This document shows, piece after piece, positions 19,080 through 26,727 of a stretch of 64,000 nucleotides of DNA. Every line of letters begins with the position of its first letter. Positions within the stretch are counted from its first letter, which is position 1. The stretch is from Bacillus sp. SJS (GTDB taxonomy: Bacteria > Bacillota > Bacilli > Bacillales > Bacillaceae). Where the stretch lies: contig NZ_JAQV02000002.1 in NCBI RefSeq assembly GCF_000732485.2, forward strand, positions 1 to 64,000, in the 5' to 3' direction. The notes below the pieces were generated by a model. That model saw nothing but the letters and a program-made list of their open reading frames with translations, was not told the origin of the DNA and searched no databases. The position numbers and the translations under genes are program-made.

Positions 19080-19175
19080 TTAGAGATAAGCGTAAAACGT
19101 TTCTTTAAAAGCAGTAAAAACATAGACCGTAACAAGCAAAACAACAAAAAACAGGTAGAAAACACCTTTATGCAT
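19080..19175 (-). CDS. 31-residue single-span membrane peptide
   Basis: Reads MHKGVFYLFFVVLLVTVYVF..., a single hydrophobic segment followed by a short aromatic tail ending YAYL. AGGAG lies 8 bases before the ATG. A promoter-like TTGTAG - 17 bases - TAAAAT (19243-19215) stands upstream on the minus strand. I do not recognise a family. The ribosome site, promoter and clean hydrophobic pattern together make it a credible but unproven gene. Confidence 0.55.
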   Translation of the reverse strand: MHKGVFYLFFVVLLVTVYVFTAFKETFYAYL

Positions 19176-19301
19176 TGAGCATTCTCCTAACAGATGATTG
19201 GCTTACAGTCATCTATTTTACATGGTTCAGCACCGTTCTACAATTATTGTTTTGACTTGTTTGAAAATGTCACACAAATGTTAAAAATTTGGCGGAATTT
19301 C

Positions 19302-20579
19302 TCAATTCCTGCGCTTGCCCGGGGAATAATTTCGTAATAATTTCCTGTTTAACCGTTCTTTGCGCTTATTTCCCTCCGCTAAAATGGAATCTATGGCAGG
19401 AAGCTTCGCCAGCCTGTTCAGTTCTTTCGCGGACGCCATGGCTGCTTCTGTCCACTTTAAGGCGAGATCATTGTTTTTATCAGCATGCTCATAATACATT
19501 GCCAGCTGGATAGAGGCATCAATTTTTAATTTCCCTGAATCATTTGCTGCAATATCTTCCCATGCCTGAACGGCTGCCGGCCAATTTTTTTCCTTCTTCT
19601 GTTTAAGCGCCAGCTTGTACTTTGCGTCAAAGGACTTTTTATCGCCCCTTAGTGCAATTGCTTCGTACTCCTTTAATGCCGCCGAGTGCTCCCCTGCTGT
19701 TTCATACCATCTTGCTACTTCATACTGCTCAATTTCATCTCCAGCTTGACCGGACCCGATATTTAAAAGGCTGTTTGATAAATGTGTGTAAAGTGTAATC
19801 AGTGTCAGTACATCAAGTTCATTGTGCTTTAAAATTCCTTTCAGCACCGATTCATCCTGTGTCTGGACATAGTGCTGATAAATAATCGGCGCCAAATAAC
19901 CGGGCACATCGTCTTCCCTTTTGATATGGAGCATTTCCGATTCGACATTCACAAGCTTCAATGCATACTCTTTATGCTTCCACAGCCTTCTTGAAGCATG
20001 GTAAAGATCAAAATGGCCAAACGACGGAAGCTCTGGGACAAACTCGCGGATTAAGGTATGCCTTGTTTTTACCTGGGGCCAATCAAATGATTTACCATTA
20101 TAGGTTACAAGGGTTGTAATATCTACATATTTCAAAAAATCCTTATATAGGGCAACTTCATGTCCCGGTTTTGGCAGCAGGTGCTGCCGGACTGTTACTT
20201 CATTTTCTGAAAACGAAGCATGCCCAAGCAGAAAAATCATGTTTCCCGTTCCTCCGCCAAGCCCAGTTGTTTCCGTATCGAAAAAGAATAAATCCTCCGT
20301 ACGATGTCCTTTGGCTGAAAGCGGATGATTCAAGGAACTCTCATTCCACCTTTTTACCGCATCAGCACAGTCCTGCAATTTGTACAATCCATGCTGATAA
20401 TCAAGCGGATAAGAAATTTCACGGAGCAGGCAGTAATCCTCCCCGTATTTTACCGCTTTTAATTCTGACTTATTTTCATCTCCCGCTGGTTCCGGTTTCA
20501 CAGGCAGAGACGGCTGTTCAGGAGGCGCCTCGGAGATGATATGGTTTTTAAGACGGTTTAACTTGTTTTTTAATGACAT
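19302..20579 (-). CDS. yprB: exonuclease of the mitomycin repair pair (MrfB/YprB)
   Basis: A 425-residue protein with a DEDD-type RNase H-fold exonuclease: FFDTETTGLGGGTGN supplies the first acidic pair, LVTYNGKSFDWPQ the third, and the HNELDVL block the last. The C-terminal third is TPR-like. In B. subtilis YprB (MrfB) works with helicase YprA (MrfA) in a UvrA-independent pathway that removes mitomycin C damage. Its start lies inside the 3' end of yprA (32-base overlap), so the two are coupled. Confidence 0.92.
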   Translation of the reverse strand: MSLKNKLNRLKNHIISEAPPEQPSLPVKPEPAGDENKSELKAVKYGEDYCLLREISYPLDYQHGLYKLQDCADAVKRWNESSLNHPLSAKGHRTEDLFFFDTETTGLGGGTGNMIFLLGHASFSENEVTVRQHLLPKPGHEVALYKDFLKYVDITTLVTYNGKSFDWPQVKTRHTLIREFVPELPSFGHFDLYHASRRLWKHKEYALKLVNVESEMLHIKREDDVPGYLAPIIYQHYVQTQDESVLKGILKHNELDVLTLITLYTHLSNSLLNIGSGQAGDEIEQYEVARWYETAGEHSAALKEYEAIALRGDKKSFDAKYKLALKQKKEKNWPAAVQAWEDIAANDSGKLKIDASIQLAMYYEHADKNNDLALKWTEAAMASAKELNRLAKLPAIDSILAEGNKRKERLNRKLLRNYSPGKRRN

Positions 20580-22848
20580 GGTTTTCCCTCAAATCTTTCA
20601 AAAGAGTGAGCGTATCCAGCTTTTGTGACTCCATGCTCCCATCCGTGCCAACACAGGATGGGCATCCTTGTTCGCATGGGCATGCGTAAATCAAGTCATG
20701 GCTTTCGGCCACAAGTTCATGAAATTGTTCAAAAATCTTTTTTGACAGCCCCACTCCACCGGGATACCGGTCATAGAGGAAAACAGTCGGGAGCTCGTTA
20801 TGAGATGCTTTTACCTGGGGAACGACGTGAAGGTCTGATGGGTCGCACATGACCTTTAAAGGTGCAATATGGCGAAAAACATTTGCCATTCCCATTAACG
20901 CCTCTTCAACCCGGTCCTCTGTCCAATCCCGGTTCTCCATCTTCAAGCTGAGCCAGGCTGAATTGGTATGAAGAATTTCTTCAGGCAATGAGATCGGGCC
21001 AGATCCGATATTTTCGTGCGTATCGAATTTAATTTTTTTGAAAATAGTTGCCATTGCCTGTACAGCTACATCTCCAAATCCAGTTTCATACTCCCCTTTG
21101 GAGCCGGTTAAATCGGTTTCTAAAACCTTAAGCTGGACAGCAAGGTTCGCATCTGTATAGTAATCGGTCTTCACTTCTCTGACAAATGCTTTTTTCTCCT
21201 CCCAATCGAGAAGCTCTACCTGAAATTGAATTCCCTGGTGCAGGTAAATCGCTTCATCATGAAGGAGCGTCATAGCGCTGAACCTGTCCATCTCACCAAT
21301 CACTTTGACTGCTGAAATATCCGACTGATCAATGATGACCACATTTTCCTGGGAAGCGGACCGGAGCGAGATATTGTGTGCGGGAAACGAGGCATTCATC
21401 CAATGGAACTGCCCCCTGTTCTGAACGAGTACATGTTCTTCAGCCAAATACTCGAGGATCTCCGTAATATCAGAAGCTCCAAATGTATCCTGTTCTTTAA
21501 AAGGAAGCTCAAATGCCGCGCATTTGATGTGATCGACTAAGACAATGAGATTATCAGGATCAATGACTGCAGTTTCAGGATTCTGCTCAAAAAAGTAATC
21601 CGGATTTTGAATGATGTACTGATCCAGGGGGTTTGAACTTGCCACCATGACAATAAAGGCCTCTCCATGACGTCTTCCAGCTCTGCCTGCCTGCTGCCAG
21701 GCACTTGCAATCGTTCCTGGATATCCCGTCATAATACATGTCTGAAGCTGTCCGATATCCACCCCAAGCTCCAGTGCATTTGTGCTGACGACGCCAATGA
21801 TCTCACCGGACCTTAACCCCTTTTCAATTTCCCGTCTTTGCTTCGGAAGGTAGCCGCCCCGATAGCCTCTGATCGTTTTTGGACCTAATTTTTTCTTAAT
21901 CAGCTCCTGCAAATACGTCAGAATAATTTCCACCCTTACCCGGCTTCTTGCAAATACGATAGTTTGTATGCCATTGCTCAGGAAATGACCGGCAAGATCG
22001 CGGACTTCAAGTGTAGCGCTTTTCCTTATATTCATTGCTTTGTTTACAATTGGGGGATTATAGAATACAAAATGTTTTCTTCCTGATGGAGCTCCATTGT
22101 TGTCAATCAGCTCCATCCTGCTTCCAGTAAGCCTCTCGCCAAGTTCTTTCGGATTCGCGATGGTTGCTGATGTGCATATAAAGATTGGCTCGCTTCCATA
22201 ATACCTGCAAATACGCATAAGCCTTCTGATCACGTTCGCAACATGGCTGCCGAAAATGCCTCTGTACGTATGCAATTCATCGATTACAATGTATTTCAGA
22301 TTTTCAAACAATGAGACCCATTTTGTATGGTGGGGCAATATCGCAGAATGAAGCATATCCGGGTTCGTCATGACGATATGTCCCGCCTTGCGAATTAACT
22401 GACGGATGGCAGGCGAAGTGTCTCCATCATATGTATAAGAGTTTATAGACGCATCCATAGACTGAATCAGTTCATTCATTTCACTTTTTTGATCCTGGGC
22501 CAATGCCTTTGTCGGAAAGAGATAAAGGGCCCGGTTTTCGGATTTTTCCAGCACACTTTGAAGAACAGGGAGGTTATAGCAAAGGGTTTTCCCCGAAGCT
22601 GTAGGAGTGACCGCAACAAAGCTCGTTCCATTTCTAGCTGCTGCATACGCTGTGCTTTGGTGAGTGTAGAGTTCCTGTATCCCTCTCGAATGAAGGGCCT
22701 CAAGCAGCTTTGGATGCACATCTTCCGGCATAGGAGCCATTTTCGCCTCACGCGGTTCAAGCGTTCTCCAGTGAACAATTTTTTCTTTAAACGCTTCATC
22801 CTTTTTCAGCCATTCAACAAGCTGGTCCATCGTTTTTTTCTTAAACAA
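20548..22848 (-). CDS. yprA: DEAD/DEAH-box helicase of the mitomycin repair pair (MrfA/YprA)
   Basis: About 766 residues. TPTASGKTLCYNLP is the Walker A region, VIDELHTYRG the DExH box, and RAGRRHGE motif VI. The C-terminal DUF1998-type zinc site reads CPCEQGCPSC. This is YprA (MrfA), partner of the exonuclease YprB in mitomycin C repair. I place the start at a TTG at 22848 because AGAGGTG lies 8 bases upstream; an in-frame GTG at 22857 overlaps that site, and an ATG follows at 22830. Confidence 0.93.
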   Translation of the reverse strand: MFKKKTMDQLVEWLKKDEAFKEKIVHWRTLEPREAKMAPMPEDVHPKLLEALHSRGIQELYTHQSTAYAAARNGTSFVAVTPTASGKTLCYNLPVLQSVLEKSENRALYLFPTKALAQDQKSEMNELIQSMDASINSYTYDGDTSPAIRQLIRKAGHIVMTNPDMLHSAILPHHTKWVSLFENLKYIVIDELHTYRGIFGSHVANVIRRLMRICRYYGSEPIFICTSATIANPKELGERLTGSRMELIDNNGAPSGRKHFVFYNPPIVNKAMNIRKSATLEVRDLAGHFLSNGIQTIVFARSRVRVEIILTYLQELIKKKLGPKTIRGYRGGYLPKQRREIEKGLRSGEIIGVVSTNALELGVDIGQLQTCIMTGYPGTIASAWQQAGRAGRRHGEAFIVMVASSNPLDQYIIQNPDYFFEQNPETAVIDPDNLIVLVDHIKCAAFELPFKEQDTFGASDITEILEYLAEEHVLVQNRGQFHWMNASFPAHNISLRSASQENVVIIDQSDISAVKVIGEMDRFSAMTLLHDEAIYLHQGIQFQVELLDWEEKKAFVREVKTDYYTDANLAVQLKVLETDLTGSKGEYETGFGDVAVQAMATIFKKIKFDTHENIGSGPISLPEEILHTNSAWLSLKMENRDWTEDRVEEALMGMANVFRHIAPLKVMCDPSDLHVVPQVKASHNELPTVFLYDRYPGGVGLSKKIFEQFHELVAESHDLIYACPCEQGCPSCVGTDGSMESQKLDTLTLLKDLRENHVIKKQVKPS

Positions 22849-22932
22849 TACGATCACCTCTTTCCTGCTATTGTATCGAATACACGTTCGTTTTCATACC
22901 CTTTTTTTCTTATAGCGTTTTTAAACCTGGCT

Positions 22933-23062
22933 GTTGATTGCAGCTAGCAGGTGATCGTTTATCCTTGGGCGGGCGGTGAGCCTCCTCCTCGCTTCGCGAC
23001 TGCGGGTTCTCATCTGTCCAGCTGCTCTAAGCAGGAATCTCGCGCCTTCCACTCCAATCAAC
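22933..23062 (-). repeat. dispersed intergenic repeat, copy B (full length, about 130 bp)
   Basis: One end reads GTTGATTGCAGCTAGCAGG and the other CTTCCACTCCAATCAACACC, so the outer GTTGATTG/CAATCAAC are inverted repeats. Read on the minus strand the order of blocks is GTTGATTGGAGTGGAAGGCG, GAGATTCCTGC, GGACAGATGAGAACCCGC, GAGGAGGCTCACCGCCCGC, then CTGCAATCAAC, matching copies A and C. Confidence 0.85.
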
Positions 23063-23087
23063 ACCATGTTTTACCGAGCCTTACCTA

Positions 23088-23115
23088 TAAAAAAAGGCCC
23101 CATTTCAGGGAGCCT
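23088..23115 (-). terminator. terminator after the PTS IIA gene
   Basis: Minus-strand hairpin AGGCTCCC / GGGGCCT (with one G-U pair) followed by seven T residues, just past the stop of the PTS gene. Confidence 0.8.
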
Positions 23116-23125
23116 CGGCTATATT

Positions 23126-23626
23126 TTATTTTGCTTTCACTTCGAAAATTTTTGTTTTGCCTAGATCGGTTTCTTGGGCATCAGCTTTTTCCACGGATTC
23201 CAGTATGTCGCCATTTGTTATGACAATCGGAGTGATGGTGCTTGATGCTTTTTCATTGATGAGTCCAAGATCGCATGAAATAAGAAGATCTCCAACAGAA
23301 ACCTTGTCCCCTTCTTTCACATGTGCTTCAAAACCTTCTCCATTCATACTGACCGTTTCAAGTCCGATATGAATCAGGAGTTCCATCCCTATTTCTGAGC
23401 GAAGACCAATCGCATGCTTTGTATGGAACAGCTGAATCACTTCACCATTTACAGGGGCAACTACTTTTCCTTCTGCTGGAATAATAGCAGCTCCATCACC
23501 CATCATTTTTTGAGAAAACACCGGATCCGGAACCTCTTCCAGAGGGACTAGCTTTCCTTGCATTGGAGCATAAACCGTTTCATCTCTTGAAATTTCTTCT
23601 TTTTTTCCAAAAAGTTTTTTGAACAT
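23126..23626 (-). CDS. ypqE: PTS glucose-family EIIA protein (YpqE)
   Basis: A 166-residue single-domain enzyme IIA of the glucose type. The two active-site histidines are His71 in HTKHAIGL and His86 in LLIHIGLET; the latter receives phosphate from HPr. It has no attached IIB or IIC domain and no transporter gene nearby, so it must serve membrane partners coded elsewhere or have a regulatory role. GGAGG lies 8 bases before the chosen ATG; a TTG two codons earlier is too close to it. Confidence 0.92.
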   Translation of the reverse strand: MFKKLFGKKEEISRDETVYAPMQGKLVPLEEVPDPVFSQKMMGDGAAIIPAEGKVVAPVNGEVIQLFHTKHAIGLRSEIGMELLIHIGLETVSMNGEGFEAHVKEGDKVSVGDLLISCDLGLINEKASSTITPIVITNGDILESVEKADAQETDLGKTKIFEVKAK

Positions 23627-23786
23627 TTTCAATTCCTCCTACCGGAATGGTCCTTATTAAACATACCCGGGAATTCTGCAAATAAACACATGAAGAGCAC
23701 CGGACAGTCCGAAAAACGTGTATGTACAGGATTATTAAAGCATAAAGCGTTGCCGGATACAATCTATAACCTTTTTTCATTCTTTG

Positions 23787-23795
23787 CATATAGTA
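23787..23795 (+). promoter_or_regulatory. possible mother-cell sigma (K/E) -10 element
   Basis: CATATAGTA matches the sigma-K pattern CATANNNTA, with ACC 15 bases upstream as a possible -35. It lies 31 bases before the small heat-shock gene. The spacing is one base short of ideal, so this is tentative. Confidence 0.35.
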
Positions 23796-23826
23796 AGATA
23801 GCCCATTGAAAAGAGGTTTGAGATAA

Positions 23827-24267
23827 ATGGATGATAAAAACAACAAAAATCAGACGCCGGAATTACTTGGTTTTGACCTGGATCTTTCCAAGGCTGTAGA
23901 CCATTTTTTTCATTCTTCGCCTGTAAAGCATTTTTTAAGACAGTTTGAAGAAGTTCTCCTTCAAAACGCATCCTTTCCTTATATGGATATGCAGGCATTC
24001 CAAACGGAAAATGAAGTGATTGTCGAAGCAAGTCTGCCGCCTGTTTCCATGAATGATATCGATATTGAAGTAAACGGCCGCACATTGACCCTTGAAATTG
24101 ATCATAAAGTTCAGCACTCTGCTTCCAGTGAGAAAGCTTATTATTCACAATCAACCACATATAGCCATTTTTCAAGATCGGTTTATCTGCCAGCTGAAGC
24201 GGATGACAGTCAGATGATTACTGCCTTGCATGAAGGAAAGCTGATGATTCGTATGCCCAAAAAATGA
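23827..24267 (+). CDS. small heat-shock protein (Hsp20/alpha-crystallin family)
   Basis: A 146-residue protein whose second half is an alpha-crystallin domain: MQAFQTENEVIVEASLPPVS, the VNGRTLTLEI strand, SHFSRSVYLPAEAD and a final EGKLMIRMPKK. Such proteins hold unfolding proteins or, in Bacillus (CotM, CotP and GerT relatives), take part in the spore coat. Its place among spore genes and a sigma-K-like -10 upstream suggest the latter, but this is inference. GAGG precedes the start at slightly long spacing. Confidence 0.85.
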   Translation: MDDKNNKNQTPELLGFDLDLSKAVDHFFHSSPVKHFLRQFEEVLLQNASFPYMDMQAFQTENEVIVEASLPPVSMNDIDIEVNGRTLTLEIDHKVQHSASSEKAYYSQSTTYSHFSRSVYLPAEADDSQMITALHEGKLMIRMPKK

Positions 24268-24290
24268 CGCGTCCCCCGCGTCTTTTTTTT
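24266..24290 (+). terminator. terminator after the small heat-shock gene
   Basis: GACGCG-TCCCC-CGCGTC followed by eight T residues; the stem begins in the stop codon. Confidence 0.9.
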
Positions 24291-24319
24291 GCATGGAGGG
24301 AAAGGTTCCGCAAATACTA
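24291..24319 (+). promoter_or_regulatory. sigma-G-like promoter of the two tiny genes
   Basis: GCATG (24291-24295) fits the gHATR -35; 17 bases later comes AATACTA (24313-24319), six of seven to CATXHTA. Forespore expression of the following genes is therefore plausible. Confidence 0.4.
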
Positions 24320-24339
24320 TGTCAAGGAGGCGAATTTAT

Positions 24340-24492
24340 ATGACAAATTATAATAAGAACATGCCGGATTTTAAACAGCTGAACGATCGGTTAATAGCCG
24401 AACCTTCCCCCTCCCCTTCCATTGTAGCCGTGATTGGAAATGAGAAGCCCTCTGAACAGATGGAAACAGTCAAGGGTAAGCCAGGCCGATGA
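24340..24492 (+). CDS. 50-residue hypothetical protein, possibly spore-related
   Basis: Starts MTNYNKNMPDFKQLNDRLI and contains a Pro/Ser run EPSPSPSI. AAGGAGG lies 9 bases before the chosen ATG, a perfect ribosome site; upstream in-frame ATGs lack one. It is coupled by an ATGA overlap to the next small gene. No family is recognised. Context (sigma-G-like promoter, spore genes on both sides) suggests a role in sporulation. Confidence 0.65.
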   Translation: MTNYNKNMPDFKQLNDRLIAEPSPSPSIVAVIGNEKPSEQMETVKGKPGR

Positions 24493-24626
24493 AAAAGCCA
24501 TCCATGCTAAGGAGTTATTCAGACACAGATGCTGAAAAAGTAAAAAGAGCTAACTCTAATTCAGGCTTGTCTTATAAAGAAGTCCTGAATAAATTAGCAC
24601 GTGAAATGGAATATAATAAGCATTAA
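24489..24626 (+). CDS. 45-residue hypothetical protein
   Basis: Starts MKKPSMLRSYSDTDAEKVKR and ends AREMEYNKH; hydrophilic, basic, with a predicted C-terminal helix. Its ATG overlaps the stop of the preceding 50-residue gene (ATGA), so translation is coupled; GGTAAG lies a short way upstream. Not recognised. It shares the candidate sigma-G promoter with its neighbour and is followed by a hairpin. Confidence 0.6.
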   Translation: MKKPSMLRSYSDTDAEKVKRANSNSGLSYKEVLNKLAREMEYNKH

Positions 24627-24635
24627 TCATTAGTT

Positions 24636-24667
24636 CCGGCTTTCCAAAATTCAGCTGGGAAAGCCGG
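24636..24667. terminator. hairpin between convergent small gene and yppG
   Basis: Perfect 10-bp stem CCGGCTTTCC / GGAAAGCCGG. T runs are weak on both sides, so termination efficiency is uncertain. Confidence 0.55.
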
Positions 24668-24678
24668 ATTGCCATTTC

Positions 24679-25134
24679 CTATTTGAAAAAACCTGTCACT
24701 CCCTTGAATAAGGAACTCATCTGGTTAACGGCACTCATCATTTGCCCGGCAGTATCCATCATTTTATTGTAATCATATTGTCCATTCGATTTTTTGAATT
24801 GAGACATAACGTTTTGCATACCTGAGGCCTGCGGCTGCTTTGGAAAGGGTCCTTGCTTCGGATATGGATAAGGGTATGGAGATTGAGGCTGAAAGGCTGT
24901 ATTCGGAGTGTATTGGGCAAGATTCTGCATATACGGAAGCCCGGGCTGGACTGGCTGGTATTGATATAGCTGCTGCTGATAACAAGGATTTGCCTGCTGA
25001 TAGGCTTCGTATGGATATGCATGCTGCTGATAGACCGGCATCTGGCTTCCCCAGGATGCTTCTCTGCTTAAGCGTCTCCTTCTGATTCTTGGATTCGGCG
25101 CTTCACTGCCTTCTGTATCATATGGATAAAACAT
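24679..25134 (-). CDS. yppG: YppG-like Tyr/Pro/Gln-rich protein
   Basis: A 151-residue protein. Residues about 28-100 are rich in Tyr, Gln and Pro ([16 protein letters not shown] and similar), a composition typical of spore coat or crust proteins. The C-terminal third is conserved-looking: [20 protein letters not shown] followed by a Gly/Phe end. This is the pattern of the YppG family, and the place beside yppE agrees with B. subtilis. Its function is not established. Confidence 0.75.
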   Translation of the reverse strand: MFYPYDTEGSEAPNPRIRRRRLSREASWGSQMPVYQQHAYPYEAYQQANPCYQQQLYQYQPVQPGLPYMQNLAQYTPNTAFQPQSPYPYPYPKQGPFPKQPQASGMQNVMSQFKKSNGQYDYNKMMDTAGQMMSAVNQMSSLFKGVTGFFK

Positions 25135-25253
25135 AAATGACTTCCCTCCTAGTCTTGTTCCCGCATGTCAATTCAATTGATGAAAGACGGACGGATTGGG
25201 CTAATAACCAGTTTATTCAAATTCATCGTAAAGGTTCTTGGGAAGATCATTAC

Positions 25254-25283
25254 TCATAACACAGAAGGGAAATCCGCATACTA
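25254..25283 (+). promoter_or_regulatory. sigma-G-type promoter of the 52-residue gene
   Basis: TCATA (25254-25258), exactly 18 bases, CATACTA (25277-25283). The -10 is a perfect match to the sigma-G consensus and the -35 matches at four of five positions. The ribosome site begins 8 bases after the -10. Confidence 0.6.
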
Positions 25284-25303
25284 CTCAGGAAGGAGGAGAT
25301 GAA

Positions 25304-25462
25304 ATGGGCAGAGGACAGCATTTTAACCATAAGCAAAAAGGACATGAACCCGAACAGCCGGAATACGGACAAAACGTTCCCCCAAAACAGGATGAGAGCA
25401 AAGGATACGCCATAGAGCCAGTAGCCAGTGAAGGCGACCGTCCAGTTGAAATAAAAGAGTGA
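25304..25462 (+). CDS. 52-residue hydrophilic protein, probably forespore-expressed
   Basis: Starts MGRGQHFNHKQKGHEPEQP, is highly charged, has no hydrophobic segment and ends RPVEIKE, a composition like minor acid-soluble spore proteins (SspN or SspP type), although I cannot assign a family. The start has a strong AGGAGGAGA just upstream; an earlier in-frame ATG at 25238 has none. It has a near-perfect sigma-G promoter and its own terminator, so it is a complete single-gene unit. Confidence 0.7.
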   Translation: MGRGQHFNHKQKGHEPEQPEYGQNVPPKQDESKGYAIEPVASEGDRPVEIKE

Positions 25463-25522
25463 AGTTCTAGTTTAAAGGTAAGTTGAGCGTTCTAAGAAGC
25501 CCAGCTTAGAATAATTTAGAGG

Positions 25523-25560
25523 CCCGGAAGCGCAGATTGAGCATTTCCGGGTTTTGTTTT
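25523..25560 (+). terminator. terminator after the 52-residue gene
   Basis: CCCGGAA / TTCCGGG stem with a 15-base loop, followed by TTTTGTTTT. Confidence 0.8.
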
Positions 25561-25719
25561 CCTTTCCTGATTGTGAGCGGGTTTTAAATTTTGCCTAAAC
25601 CAGTCCATTTTCAAAACCCGAAAGCTGCTTTCTGGACAGCCCCTTCATGGACGCTGCTGTTTAGTCTGTACTCCCATACGACCCTGCACTCCCCTCATGC
25701 GTTTTTTGGACTGAAATGC

Positions 25720-25746
25720 AAAAAGCCGGCATCAGGCCAGCTTTTT
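25720..25746 (-). terminator. terminator after yppE
   Basis: Minus-strand AAAAGCTGGC-CTGAT-GCCGGCTTTTT, overlapping the yppE stop. The bases 25561-25719 show no other feature. Confidence 0.8.
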
Positions 25747-26107
25747 AAGGTTTGGATTTTTCAAGCCACTCAATGACGGAGTTGACGACATAATCAACGG
25801 ATTCCTTTGTGTTTTTATAACGGAGGGATTTTGCTTTCGGATCAAAGGATTGGAGAATTTGCTGTTGGATATTCTCTACAGTAGACTCCAGCTGAGATGG
25901 ATGGATGTGTTTAGGCCGATCGGTTTTATACCGTTCAGCAAGGAGATCCTTCCAATCGTTCGCAACATTAGATCCTTCCTCAAATACAGGCTTTATGTGT
26001 GCGTAAAAATCATAAGCTGTTTCACTTTCTTTTCCTGCTAAAAATCTTGCAAGGGATTCTTCATTTATTTGTTTTAGCTTATAGGATAATTCTAATTCGA
26101 TATTCAA
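25745..26107 (-). CDS. yppE: YppE family protein (DUF1798)
   Basis: A 120-residue all-helical cytoplasmic protein of the YppE family, recognised by length, by features such as AYDFYAHIKPVFEEGSNV and by gene order near yppG and yppC. The B. subtilis structure is a helical bundle of unknown function. GAGGTG precedes the start. Confidence 0.82.
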   Translation of the reverse strand: MNIELELSYKLKQINEESLARFLAGKESETAYDFYAHIKPVFEEGSNVANDWKDLLAERYKTDRPKHIHPSQLESTVENIQQQILQSFDPKAKSLRYKNTKESVDYVVNSVIEWLEKSKP

Positions 26108-26144
26108 ACAGGTTCACCTCTTTAAATATCATAGCAGAACGTGA

Positions 26145-26399
26145 TTATGAATGAAACGATGTATTCAGAACAAAGGAGCCCTCTATCGGCCATTTCCTCT
26201 CAGCCGAAGCAAGACGTGCTGTATATTCGATATTATCCATTAAATCCGCCACGTTATTTGCTTTGGCAATCACAGCTTGCTCTTTGCTTAGACTCTCCGT
26301 CCGGATCGATGATCCCATCTTTTCTTCCAGCCTTGCCATATCCTCTTCAATGTCTTTAAGAAGATCCTCAATTTCTTTGCGGTCAATTAATTTCCCCAT
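26145..26399 (-). CDS. 84-residue conserved-type hypothetical protein
   Basis: Starts MGKLIDRKEIEDLLKDIEED and continues with a charged heptad-like helix, then NNVADLMDNIEYTARLASAE. It is probably a short coiled coil. AAAGGAGTG lies upstream of the ATG at good spacing. It may correspond to one of the small ypp genes of B. subtilis, but I cannot tell which. Divergent from sspM. Confidence 0.65.
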   Translation of the reverse strand: MGKLIDRKEIEDLLKDIEEDMARLEEKMGSSIRTESLSKEQAVIAKANNVADLMDNIEYTARLASAERKWPIEGSFVLNTSFHS

Positions 26400-26592
26400 G
26401 TCCGATCACTCCTTTCATGCTTATTAAAATTCGATCTTTTCCTGCGCCTCCCTTCCCAGCTGACAAAACTAGAAGCGTTTCGTCAAACAAAGAAGCAAGT
26501 TTCCTCCATTCACTTCTATTCGACATTCGTAATCGCGACAAAGAGAATGAAAATCCCCCAAAGGTAAACAATACATGCTAGGAGGTGCAAAC

Positions 26593-26691
26593 ATGACAAA
26601 AAACAAGCCGAATTTTGATCAGAAGAAAGAACAGGGTAAACGTGAAACCGGGGACAAAAAACTGGATGGACCGAACCGTCCATCTGTATAA
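26593..26691 (+). CDS. sspM: small acid-soluble spore protein SspM family
   Basis: A 32-residue protein with the SspM C-terminal signature KKLDGPNRPSV (B. subtilis SspM ends KKLGGPNRPST) behind a Lys/Gln-rich N-terminus. It is a minor forespore protein. GGAGGTG lies 6 bases before the ATG. A strong terminator follows. Confidence 0.88.
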   Translation: MTKNKPNFDQKKEQGKRETGDKKLDGPNRPSV

Positions 26692-26699
26692 CCGCAGCA

Positions 26700-26727
26700 G
26701 ACAGGGATTACTTCCCTGTCTTTTTTT
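26700..26727 (+). terminator. terminator after sspM
   Basis: GACAGGGA-TTACT-TCCCTGTC followed by seven T residues; it overlaps the end of the convergent yppC. Confidence 0.9.

Noticed and set aside
26574-26580. Perfect sigma-G -10 (CATGCTA) before sspM
   Set aside because: It lies directly against the ribosome binding site, so a transcript starting 7 bases later would lose that site, and no -35 is at the right distance.
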